Assembly: GCA_963965975.1 (NCBI GenBank)
Contig: OZ014414.1
Span: 7,474,730-7,538,729, forward strand
Direction of reading: 5' to 3'
DNA from: Xestospongia bergquistia
Taxonomy: Eukaryota > Porifera > Demospongiae > Haplosclerida > Petrosiidae
Length of the DNA: 64,000 nt
A model generated the notes under the pieces. It did no database searches. It worked only from the letters and a program-made list of their open reading frames with translations, and was not told the origin of the DNA. Every line of letters starts with the position of its first letter. Position 1 is the first letter of the stretch. The translations under genes and the position numbers were made by a program. Shown one piece after another: positions 23,626 to 34,536 of this stretch.

Positions 23626-24181
23626 AGCTTCAACATTTTTGCCTTAATTTGTTTTGTTGGCAAATTGCCCCACAAGATGATGGAATGAATAATGTGAAAG
23701 ATGGTCATACACATTTGATAAGACATAACAGGTTGTATGTATACGAGAAAACTGCTTAGCTTATTTAACATGTCAGACAATGAAAGTAAATGAAGTAATG
23801 ATCTTCATACAGTGATCATCCTGGAAACATAGCACTAAACTATATCCAATTGTAGCAAATTAATAAAAAAGTATTCAATGGCAATCTTTTGACTTACATA
23901 CATATATAGCAACTGTTTCCTTCAAGACATTGTGTCATAATTACAACCGCTGAAATATGGATGTCAGCACATCCTGATAAACTTTAAATGAACCTATCCC
24001 TTTAGGTGTCAGTATAGAATTTGAAGGAAGGGAGTATGCTAATTATTGTATTGACAATTCAGTTTAAATAAATCTTAAAATGAGCTTCAAGATTTTGGTC
24101 TTAATTGTTTTGTTGTCAAATTACATACAAGACAATGGAATAATATAAAAGATGGTCATCCACATGTAATCAGACATAACA
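23626..24181. repeat. ~430-bp tandem repeat array, copy 3 (left part)
   Basis: Continues from the gypsy target site; nearly the same as 8822-9372. It is cut at the TGT triplet by the CACTA element, and the other half resumes at 29241. Confidence 0.85.
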
Positions 24182-24589
24182 TGTCACTGTGTTAAAAATT
24201 ATATTTTTTGTATTGGAACTTTAGTTGGAATCATTATATTTCCATATGAATTTCTTTGTGTTTTCTTTCTTTTGAAATGTAAGTGTTTCAAAAGACTGGA
24301 AACACTGTACACGGCATATTTCCAGCAAAAAAACATGTATAGAATTGATGTAATTTCCATTGTATAATTCTAAACTCAAGATGTATAATTTCACCCAAAA
24401 ACATAATGAAAATATGAATGAAATTTGATTCTTATTACAAATATTATTTATGTCAAATTCAAGTTTAGAAACTTGTTAAGTGATACATGAAAGTTTTAAG
24501 TGATTAACATATTTTAGTTGGTTTTAGTTGAAGTGATAAATGAAAGTCTTTAGAGATCAACATAGTCAACTTGGCTCCAGTTAACAATA

Positions 24590-26102
24590 TCACTTGAATA
24601 CCCATTTTGGTAATTCTTCAATAGAACTCCTAGGTCTGTCAGAAGGCATTCCACTGAGTCGATTTAACATCATCATCTGCCCTCTTTGACTCATGGATCG
24701 AAAGTGTTTTTTGTCCATTGCTTGGAAAAACTGATCTACTTTCTTACTTCTCCACGTTAATTGCTTAGTGACAAATTTTTTAATTGTCATTCCATTCTCA
24801 TCTTGTTCGTTATCACTCTCTTCTGAGCTAATTAATTCTGGTACCAAGCAATATTTCCAAGCTTCCTTTTCTTCTACTGATAATGCTGTAGTTTTCTTCA
24901 AGGCTGCAATTCGCCATGACAATTTCTGTTGAATCAGAGGTAAGAATATGATATAATTTTTTTTATTTACTTGTAATAATCTGTTCCTTTTCCTTTGATG
25001 CTTAACTTTCTTTTCATAAGAGCCCGATGACTTTTGTTTATAACTAGTACACAAGCTATTGAAGTAAGTACGTGTAGCAACTAAATAACATTATAAAAAC
25101 ATTCTTATTATTTGTCAAACTTACTTGATATCATAGCTGTAGTAGCATCTGGTAATAACGACTTAACCTCCATTATTAACTTTTTAAATATAACTTGATT
25201 GCATTTACTTTTTAAGGGTTTACTATTGTTATAGGCAGCAAAATTATATTATATTATATCAAGTGCACAAACCTGAAGTCCCAGTCTTCGTCAACCTCTT
25301 CCAAACTTTTATACACTTTTCGTACAGCATTCTGTAGAATTTATGAACATAATCAGTGCAATGCATTTAAAAAAAGAAACTAACTCTAACTTCTCCTGAA
25401 GGTTTAACTTTAGGCGATTGACTATTTTCTTTTTCCAATTCTTCAAGTTTACTATCAAACGATTCCTTAATTTTCCTTAATTCTTCTTTATTTTGCTCCA
25501 ATTCTTTCATCATTTTCCTTAATAGCTCTACACAAATACAATTATAAGGTGTGGTTTCAATTAAAAGATATACCATTTGTAGATTCATCTTCTGATTGTG
25601 GCATGCTCCTGTTTTTTTTATTTTGTTTCTCATGCTCATCACTGATTCCCCTTCCAGTCACTTGTGTTTGTTTCTGACTTTGTGTTTGTCTCTGACGACT
25701 AAGGTTTACTGTTTGACTTTGAGTTTGATGAGTCAATGGAGTTTGTTTCAAGGTCACAGTCTGTTTTTGACTTTGTATAAGTTGACTTACTGGAGTTTAT
25801 CTGCTCTGGCTACAGCACTAACTTTGAGACTGATTTTGACTAGTTGGTAGGCCAACTTGAGTTTGTTTTCGACGACAATGTGACAACTGTGAAGGACAAG
25901 CTTGTTCGAATTCATATTCGGGCTCATAATCATCGGCACTGTCGTCACAGTATGCGTCAGTAGAAGAGTCTGAATCATACGCTATTACTCTATCTTTAAT
26001 GTTTGGTCTTTGACTACCGAAAATGATATCATAGCTTTTAAAAAGTCTCCCATGAGGTCTTCTACGCTTTGGTGATGGTAAGCAAAAGTCAGAACCTGCC
26101 AT
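24590..26102 (-). pseudogene. CACTA accessory protein gene (second EnSpm ORF), multi-exon or broken
   Basis: Read on the minus strand, the ATG at 26102 opens an acidic nuclear-type N-terminus (PSPKRRRPHGRL, then Asp/Glu-rich). It is followed by Gln/Thr/Ser-rich frames at 25757-25557, a coiled coil at about 25540-25370 (LRKMMKELEQNKEELRKIKE) and a C-terminal frame 25054-24590 ending near PKWVFK (motifs WRSKKVDQFFQAMDKK, SGMPSDRPRS). This layout fits the companion ORF of animal EnSpm elements. Frames change between blocks, and intervening GT/AG pairs could be introns. I could not decide between a spliced gene and a decayed one. Confidence 0.6.
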
Positions 26103-26238
26103 CGAACAGTTACAGCAAGTCTTAACAGCTATCCCGCCAAAAATAACTACCGGTATATTAGTCTATCACTTCTTAACTATAATTAATAAACTGGCTGCAC
26201 CCACACAATATGCTGGAAAAACAAGGGAGAAACCTGTT

Positions 26239-29007
26239 TTGAGTGATTATATTTATTGCAATTATTGCGAAAATCTCTTGTCTTCTAAGACAATTAAAGA
26301 ACATCACCGCCTATACTTTCATGAAGGAAGATGGCTTAAAGGAGAAGATTCTCGTAGTGGTTCCTCTAGTCCACTTGATGTGTCACCGCCACCATCACCA
26401 CAACCAATATCACCAGCTATTTTACCGAATTCTACTGAAATGAATATCAGTAGTGAAGAGATTGTTACTTCTGTGCCAGATGATGAAGGTATAATGATTT
26501 GTTCTAATATGCCTCCAGTAGATTTATTTTTCACAGAAACTGAATATTGGGAAGAAAATGATATGGAATACTTTCAAACTTACTACTTGGGTTCTCAGGA
26601 AGCACCACCTCAACCAAAGGAATTTAATAATGATAAATTGACTTTGGAAGAGGAAGCTACTGTGTGGTGGATTGTTCTTTTCACGTGTGTTTTTCAAACT
26701 CTTCATAAAGTGCCTGCAAGAGCAATGGAATGGCTTTTAAAATTTCTGGGAGTCCTTATTTACTTTTTAGGTAAATTTGCTGACCCTATAAAACGGATAG
26801 CATCACATTTACCAAACACTAATTACCTCAGAGCAAAATATTTACAAGAACAAATTGTACAAGCAGAAATCAATTATAGTGTTGTATGTCCTAAATGTCA
26901 CCAGCTTCACAACATAGATAAAAAATTGAAAGATCAGGACGTTGTTCCTGTGTGTAATAGCTGTTCAGTTCCACTTATGAAGCGAATCGTGACTTCTTCA
27001 CAGTCTTCACATCTATATCCACATTTGCTATTTCCTTGGTGTTCAGTGATATCTTCATTACAAGTTCTTATCAAAAGACCTGGGTTTATTAGGCTGTGTA
27101 ATGAATGGAAACTGAGTCATTCACACTCACATATGCTTGATGTTTATAATGGAAAAGTGTGGACTACATTTTCTGATGATGCAGGTAACCCTTTTTTTGA
27201 ACAAATAAATACTCTTGGACTTATGCTTAACGTAGACTGGTTTAATCCATTTATTCACAAGATCTACTCAGTTGGTGTTGTGTATTTAACTATTTTGAAT
27301 TTACCCAGAGCATTGAGATTTAAAAGGGAGAATGTAATTTTGTATGGGCTGATTCCTGGTCCTTCAGAACCTTCATTAAATATTAATACTTACCTCGAAC
27401 CTTTAGTGAAGGATTTGTTGGTTTTATGGAAAGGAGTGCTGTTGAATACAACAAATTATTCAAAGGAGTCATTTCGAGCAGCATTAGTGAATGTTTCATG
27501 TGATCTTCCTGCTGGTAGGAAAGTTTGTGGCTTTTTGTCCCATAATGCCAACTTTGGATGTTCTAAGTGTTTTAAGTTGTTTTCTACTGGGAAATTTGGT
27601 GTGATGGATTACTCTGGCTTCGATAGAAATTCGTGGAAAGTACGTACTAATGTTGAACACAGAAAGTTTGTTGATATTACTTTAAAAGCAAAGACAAAAG
27701 CTGAGAAAGGCAAGTTAGAATCATTGCATGGATGTCGCTTTAGTGTTCTTCTAGATCTACCATATTTTGATCCAGTTTCTATGTTAATTGTTGACCCTAT
27801 GCATAATTTGTACCTTGGCACTGCCAAAAACATATTTCATTTAATGTGGGTAAAGCAAGGTATCATTTCTAGTACAAGCATGGAAATCATTAATGATAGA
27901 ATCGCTTCCCTTGAAATCCCAGCACATTCTAAAATGTCAAGATTACCACCTTGTGTTGAAGGCAGTAAAAATTTCACAGCTGAACAATGGATGATTTGGA
28001 CAAATTATTATTCTATTTATTGCCTTTTCGACATTATACCTTTGGAGCATTTAGAGTGCTGGAGACATTTTGTTTTAGCTTCAAGGCTGCTCACAAAGAG
28101 TAAACTTACTCAAGATGAACTAAGAGTTGCTGATGCTCTGTTTTTGCAATTTGGAAAATGATTTGAGCAGCTATATGGTAGAGAGTGTGTGACACCTAAT
28201 ATTCACATGCATTGTCATCTGGCTAGCTGTGTTAATGACTATGGTCCAATCAGTTCATTTTGGTTATTTCCATTCGAAAGATATAATGGACTACTAGGTG
28301 ATCAGCCAAGAAATAATCATTCCATTGAGGCTCAAATAATGAAACGATTTGTGGAAGATAATTCATATTTACTACATGACATTCCTGATAATCCTGTTTC
28401 ACATGTTTTTAAAGATATTGTTTACCAGCATGCATCAATGTTTTTGTCAGTAAAGTCATCTAATTTTAATACAGATCAGCTGTATAGCACAACTTCTGGT
28501 GTTCGTTATAAAATGAACTCTAAATACACTCTTGGTATGTTTTCTTCACATCTAATTGATGAGATACACAATTTATATGAGACTCTATACGCTCGAGCAC
28601 TGCCATTATCCATTCCTTGCTCATTCAAGAAGATGATGTCCATCACTCTAAATGGTATTTCAATTTTTTTTGGTGATTATGTGTTAGCAAAAATGACCTC
28701 ACAAAAAGATCAGGAAGAGCAAATAACAATTTTTACTAATACAGCATATCGCCCAGCTCATATAAAATACTTTGCAGCTCATTCAATTCCATCACAACAA
28801 GGACTATCACATGTGTTTGCTATTGTGGATTGGCCACAAAAACATCCTCTTCACATGAAAATTGGAAAACCAGTGGAGGTTTGGTGTAACTCTGTTTTTG
28901 AAAGATGTAGCTCCATCATACCTATTGAGTACATCTCAATGTCACTCTTTGTAGCTCACTATAAATTATATGATGAAACTGTACTCATTACAGTACCACG
29001 TGTATAA
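26239..29007 (+). pseudogene. Tnp2-like CACTA/EnSpm transposase with one in-frame stop
   Basis: A single reading frame of 923 codons is interrupted only by a TGA at 28159-28161, between FLQFGK and FEQLYGRE; relatives have a basic residue there. Order: an N-terminal CxxC..H zinc-finger-like motif (CNYCENLL), a Ser/Pro-rich linker, a hydrophobic helix region, CPKCHQLH with a second CxxC, the Tnp2 core (LMLNVDWFNPF, LYGLIPGPSEPSLN, CGFLSHNANFGCSKC, VDPMHNLYLGTAKNIFHLMW), and the C-terminal DUF4218-like part (YGPISSFWLFPFERYNGLLG). No in-frame ATG opens the N-terminus, so an upstream exon or start loss is likely. It catalyses excision and insertion of CACTA elements. This copy would give a truncated protein unless the stop is read through or spliced out. 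Confidence 0.9.
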
Positions 29008-29240
29008 TTGTAATAATGTTAACTATACTGTATGGATTTTTCTTCGTTTTTCAATTCTGAAAATTGTTTATAATTTTACCATAAAAACATGAAGAATTGT
29101 GAAGTTTCCATTTTCAGAGAAACATTTTATAAACATCATAATTTTCATATGGAAATATAAAATGAATTGTAATAGGTAAGTTTCCATTAAGGTTTCTATT
29201 ATAAAAATACACAGGAAACATATAATTATTCACAGTGTGT

Positions 29241-29745
29241 TGTATGAGAAACTGCTTAGTTCGAGATACATGATAGGCAATGATATATAAATACATTACA
29301 TTGATTAATTATTATTATCTTGAAAAGTTAGTCTAAGTGAATCTTAATATTTTTGTCTTAACGTTTTGCTAACAAATACCCCACAATATGATGAAATAAT
29401 ACAAAAGTAATGGTTATACATATGTAATCAAATGTAACATGTTCTATAAGAAGACTGTTTAATTGATATTGCTTGATAAACCATAAAAGTACATAATTTA
29501 AACATCTTCATAAAGTGATCATGCTTGACTACATACCTCTGGACTATCTCAAATCATAGCAACTTTTATGACCATCTTTTGACTTGCATAATTATCCATT
29601 ACAACTATTTTCTTTAAAAGTTTATGTCATAAATTGCAAACTTGAAATAAGGATGTCAGCACATCCTGTAAAATTAAAATGAACCTATCCCTTCAGGTGT
29701 CAGTAGACCTTGAAAGAAGGGAGTGTATTGATTAGGTAAGCACAC
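29241..29745. repeat. ~430-bp tandem repeat array, copy 3 (right part)
   Basis: Resumes exactly where 24181 stopped and parallels 9372-9890. The following 29746-30490 parallels 9891-10700, with a small deletion near 29975. Confidence 0.85.
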
Positions 29746-30209
29746 CCACAGGATGTTCTTAATGTATACATGTACTTCTATGGTTATTTGTGATTCTAAT
29801 CTTTTTTTAAAGCATGTATCTTAATTAGCACCAATTCATAATAATAATATTAAAGAACATGATTGAAAAATGTGTCCTATAACTACACACACTGGATAGA
29901 AAATATTTGAAGATCTCTATTAAAAAAGATATAATTGGGCTACTTATACCCAGTTTTATCAACATGATAGAAACTGTTGTTCAAAATGGCTGTATGTTGC
30001 TCTTCTCTATTGATGCATTGCTAATTAAAAAAATATTCTGTTGGTGAATATACTCAGATACTTAATATTATCTCTTCTTTCAAATTAAACAATCACTTAA
30101 ATGTATAGGTTCATTTATAACTAAAATGATCCTGTAATCCCCTACCTTCAAATTCTACTGTCATCTAAAGGAATAGACTTAAATTTATCAGGATATGGTG
30201 GTATCCTAA

Positions 30210-30215
30210 TATATA

Positions 30216-30282
<67 letters not shown>
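30210..30282. repeat. (TA)n microsatellite
   Basis: TA run before secreted gene 3. Confidence 0.95.
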
Positions 30283-30445
30283 CAGAGTTATAGATATGCA
30301 ATACTTTTAATATACCAAACGTTTTAGAATGTACCAATTTAAACGCAAATAAATATATGTTTTCTTTTCTAAATAAATTATTTTAGGTAAGTAATAGAGC
30401 TAGTTTTTAAGGAAGTATAAAGCACAATCTCAAGAAGCCAAAGAC

Positions 30446-30453
30446 TATAAAAA
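30446..30453 (+). promoter_or_regulatory. TATA box of secreted gene 3
   Basis: TATAAAAA lies 91 bp before the ATG at 30537, in the same context as copy 1. Confidence 0.65.
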
Positions 30454-30536
30454 TAGCCGATATAACAGCAGAATTTGTGAATTAGGCTTTGGTAAGCAGA
30501 ATATATTTATCAGCAGATCAGCAGAACTTTAGAAAA

Positions 30537-31468
30537 ATGCATTCAGCTTATATCTCTTCAGTGATTTTATTTACAATTGCTGGTTTTGTGCAAAGCATTC
30601 CAAGTAATACGAGTTCTGTCTCAACTGGCAATGTGACATTCACTGAAGTGCTGTTGAACTCACAATACACAAATTTAGAGTCTCTATCCCACCTTGAAAG
30701 TATGTTAATATTTTTTACTTTGACTTTTTGATTTTTTCTATAGGTCTTGATAGTAATTATCATAAACTACTTTTGTCAACAATATTTACTGGTGTGGCTC
30801 TGAAAGATGTCAATCACAACAAACATTTTAGCAACTTGATATACGAAATTCTATTTGTAGATTGGACACCTGGAGAACAAAAGGAATACAGACAGAACAA
30901 AAATCCTCCAGATTTTCATCTACCACTAAAGGCAGTGATAGCTGTACCTTATGACAATGGTAAGTGGGACGTGTTTTGGAGTAAACATGGAAAGGATCAT
31001 GCAGAAGACTACTTAAGAAAAGATAGCAATTACAGGAACATTAACTATTTTGCTATAAACTTCACTCCATGTGCACAAAAATGCACACCTAAGTTTATTC
31101 GTGATTCCCAAGATGGTGGTTCTCCCGAAATCTACGCAATCTGGCCTTTTAGAATAAGTCCTAAAGGTATAGAACGTGAACAAGTGACGGCAATTTATAA
31201 TCTTAAGAATCGAGTTGTACTTGGGAATTGGAATGACTTTTCGTCTTTTGTCGATGCGATCTGCGCTTTAAGAAAGAAAAGCGATCTTCTTTGCAGGGAT
31301 GTTAGAAAAGCTATGAAGTCAAAAGCTTTTAGACAAAGAGATGATTGTGCTGAAAGCTTAATGGATACAATCAAATCAGAAGCAACAATAAAGAGTAAAG
31401 AGCGAACCTTAAAGGATACAATGGATAATTATGTTTTTGAAAGTTATCCTATTGTTCCTATCGATTAA
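30537..31468 (+). CDS. secreted protein of unknown family, copy 3 (two exons)
   Basis: Exon 1 is 30537-30699, the intron 30700-30743 (44 nt) and exon 2 30744-31468, giving 295 residues, the same length and intron position as copy 1. Exon 1 is almost the same as copy 1, and differences concentrate in exon 2. It keeps the signal peptide, VALKDVNHNKHFSN, DFHLPLKAVIAV, FTPCAQKCTPKF and the basic helical C-terminus, but one copy-1 Cys (GGCPEIY) is Ser here. A frame open 16 codons upstream of the chosen ATG adds no signal-like sequence, so the start at 30537 is preferred. It lies 1.3 kb after the CACTA insertion. Function unknown; the intact frame suggests it is expressed. Confidence 0.82.
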
Positions 31469-31628
31469 GAAGCATCTTCTAACTTAATCCTTTGAGATTC
31501 ATAGCTAATTAAATAGCAAACAGAGTTATTACCTTTTCTTATTTAGCATTGTAGAAGATTAGTTTGTTGAATTTAGTTATTAAAATAGTTGTTTTAGTTG
31601 ATAACAAATATTACAAAAAATCATTTCA

Positions 31629-31634
31629 AATAAA
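31629..31634 (+). terminator. polyadenylation signal of secreted gene 3
   Basis: AATAAA lies about 160 bp after the stop, at the position equivalent to that in copy 1. Confidence 0.5.
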
Positions 31635-32430
31635 AATGTTTATAGACAAATAATTTATAATAATTAGTAAGTCTTCCTCAGAATGAGCTCATTCACTAAA
31701 GCAATGTCTATTAACTGTTGTACAACTACAATTACTTTTAGACAAATATACATGTACTATAAAATATCATATGTCAAAATTACAAAATTGCATGTCAATA
31801 ACAATAATCTCTTGCAATGTGAGTGATTCAAATTAGAATGTGTGGGAATTTTTTGACATGTGCATAATAATATAAAATCAATAATACTAAAATACAAAGC
31901 TTGATACTTCCATTTTATAAAATTAATGCAACATGTGTTTAAAATACATATAAATAAAAGCACGTCCAATGAAATATCAACTAAAATGAAACAATAATGC
32001 ATGCATTGTTTACAAGTGTAGGGGTGTAAAACAATGACAGTAAAATACCTTTATAATTTATTGTACCAGAAAATATCTATCATGAAGCCTAATTGATGTG
32101 TAAATTAACCACATCTATGATGAGTCAGCTGTTTCCTTTTTACCTTATCACTATAAGAGCTCAGTTTGTTTATTAGTACATTAATTAAGTAATTTTACTC
32201 ATAATTCACATATAAGTTATTACTACTTATTAGTAGTACAGATATTCATATGCCTTGTTAAGCTAGATTTAATTTATGACACTAAAAATGATAGATTAAA
32301 AAAATGTATGAAACATGGGAAAAACGATAGCTACATGATAGACTGAATGATGTATGAATTTGTGTATACTTAAGCAAATAATTGAACAAATGTACAATGA
32401 ATGTAGGTTTGCATACATATCTCTTCTATA
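31635..32430. other. 3' flank of secreted gene 3, duplicated in part
   Basis: 31665-31990 matches 19540-19680 and parts of 33840-34010. The rest is AT-rich without a supported gene. Confidence 0.45.
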
Positions 32431-33760
32431 ATATTTTTAATGATAGTATTCAGAAATAATCAACATTCAGATACAACAGAGAAAAGTAGAGAAGGGTGAC
32501 ATCGTTGAGTATGCTGGAATTCTAAAGCTCCCAAGAAATTACTATACTTCCATCAAAAAAATGGAAATAGAGAAAATAGAAGAGAGAAACAGAAGTCATT
32601 TTTCTACAGAGAAAAATACACTTAATGTGAAACATCCAGGTAAAAACAGATGAACGTGAATACAAAGAAGATTTGTCATATGATGTATCATTTTTGAAAC
32701 TCACATCAGAATACAAACTCATTTTTTCCTACTGTGAAGAAAATTTGTGTTCTACTATTTTAAAAGTCTCACCTTTTTCACAATCAAAATCTAAAGGCAT
32801 TATTGATGGCATTATAGCCAAGAATGATCAGGGTAGAAATTAAAGATGCTGTCTTTTGTATCTGTCAATTTTATTACACCACAGGAAGACAAAATAGACA
32901 TGAAGGAATCGTACAAGATGTTGCCATCGATTAATGAAACTATAAATAGGACAACAGAAGGTCTTTGTGCTACAGGTGTTTGTACAATTGGAATGTTGAA
33001 TCCTATCTTGTCTTATAGGCATTGGTTGAAATGCTTCAACATCCACTACATGAAGAAAAATGTATCATTGTGGTACATCAAATTTCACTTCTCTCTTCTG
33101 TTTATCCTTCCATTATGGAATATCTTTTTAAAAAATTTGAAATGTTCAAATGATATAAATCAGTTAATCTTATCCTTTGCTACCCTTGGTTGTCATAGCA
33201 ACAAAGAAGACAACGTTGTTAATACATTGTTGAAGGAGCATGAAAAAACTATAAATTAAAGCAGAGATGATCCTGTTGTACATGTTATCCATGCACTAAG
33301 AAACACTGGATCTAAAAAGATCTACTTTTGTCATTCCTGTCAACAAACAAACGTAGTCTTCAACTACTGTTTATACACACTCTAAGAATTGTCTCTCATT
33401 GCCAAATGCTTTTGTTATCTCAGTGAATGACTCTGTACATACTGAGCCAGTAGTTAAAATTGTCAAAAGTTTACTTTTCCTCTTAAAGCAATTAATTTTT
33501 TTCTCTGAATGTCCTGAAGATGCCAGAAAACGTTCTGTAGAGAAAAAGCTGATGAAAGTTCTGGCTAATTCAGCCATCAAGTTTGTAAATGTACATGTAG
33601 ATAAAGCCATAAGAAAAACTCACACTTAGCAGATACCTGAGAAACACAGGAACTTCTTCATTTATGATATACAGACTGTAGTTGAGAGGTCACAACAAGC
33701 CTCAAGTACCAGTTTGAACAACAATTATAGGTATTTAATCTCACTGCCATTGTAGGACAA
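32430..33760 (+). pseudogene. vitellogenin/LLTP-like gene, copy B (middle exons only)
   Basis: Begins in exon 5 (RKVEKGDIVEYAG), preserves a normal-looking donor after AATGATCAGG (GTAGAA at about 32832), then exon 6 (EDKIDMKESYKMLPSINET) and the helical-domain exons (NDINQLILSFATLG; IHALRNTGSKKI; VKIVKSLLFLLKQ). Stops and frame changes occur in every exon, and the first four exons are absent. Around 33519-33560 it retains the frame RSVEKKLMKVL, which shows the ancestral sequence at the site where copies D and E share a frameshift. Confidence 0.75.
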
Positions 33761-34536
33761 GTGATGTACAAAACTATCCATATCAGATGTAAACACACTT
33801 CTCATGGTATGCCAATTCTTTCTTTCTTATTGCTTTTTGTAAAGAAGCCAGCAATCAACAATTTGACATGTGCATAATAAAGATTAATTACTAATACTAA
33901 ATATAAAGCTTGACACTTGCATTTTTGAAATATAGATGCAAACTATGAACATGATTTTAAAACACATATAAATGAAAGCTGTTGACACATCCAATGAAAT
34001 ATCAACTAAAACAGCGCAGTCCTATGATAGTTCACTTTATGGCAGGGGTGGTAGAGTTTCTATTCTCAGTAAGATGAAACTACTTGGTCAATGGAGACTG
34101 GCTCATAACCTATTGACAGATGCGCAGTCTGTTGGTTAGTTGTTGTCAATTAAAACTATCAGTTTTTGACCGATAGTTTTAATTTTGATTCTGATTGGAA
34201 GTACAAAGGATCAAAGCGGAAAGAACAACAAGCATAGATATAACTTAAAGTAACAAAGATGAGCTTCTAACTCAATACTCTAATTAATACTCATTAACAT
34301 CTAACTTAATTACATGTACAGTAATCAACACACCCACTGAGGTGATGTTTTCAATAAGGAATATATAGCTATTATAAATTTAAAGATCTAGGAAAAACCC
34401 CTAAGGTCATATGCCCACATCCAATTTCATAATTATAATATGTCAACTTTTATAAAAACATCTACAACATGTAACAACATACAACAACTCAATGTGTATA
34501 GTCTCCATTAAAGTGATGTAATAAAAAGCTGTCAGG
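33761..34536. other. intergenic between LLTP copies B and C
   Basis: 33830-34010 repeats part of 31850-31990. A perfect 11-bp inverted repeat (TTAAAACTATC / GATAGTTTTAA) lies at about 34150-34182 in a segment slightly richer in GC. 34330-34530 is a truncated LLTP upstream block lacking the TATA box. Confidence 0.45.

Larger units (their letters stand above)
24185..29237. mobile_element. CACTA/EnSpm DNA transposon, 5.05 kb, near full length
   Basis: Ends are CACTGTGTTAAAAATTATAT on the left and, reversed, CACTGTGAATAATTATATG on the right: the CACTG termini of the CACTA/EnSpm superfamily. A 3-bp target duplication TGT (24182-24184 and 29238-29240) matches the superfamily rule. The empty site survives in paralogous sequence near 9365-9380 (CATAACATGTTGTATGAG). 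It carries two divergent gene blocks from a central promoter region near 26100-26230: a Tnp2-like transposase (+) and a second protein (-). Subterminal GGAAA/TTTCC-rich stretches (24225-24360 and 29100-29220) are possible transposase-binding sites. Confidence 0.93.

Noticed and set aside
25596-25850. 84-residue plus-strand frame within the CACTA element
   Set aside because: It is antisense to the Gln/Thr/Ser-rich accessory frame and only mirrors its composition.
24185-29237. Polinton/Maverick or viral insertion as the explanation for this region
   Set aside because: CACTG termini, 3-bp target duplication and Tnp2-type motifs fit CACTA/EnSpm; no polymerase B, integrase or capsid genes.
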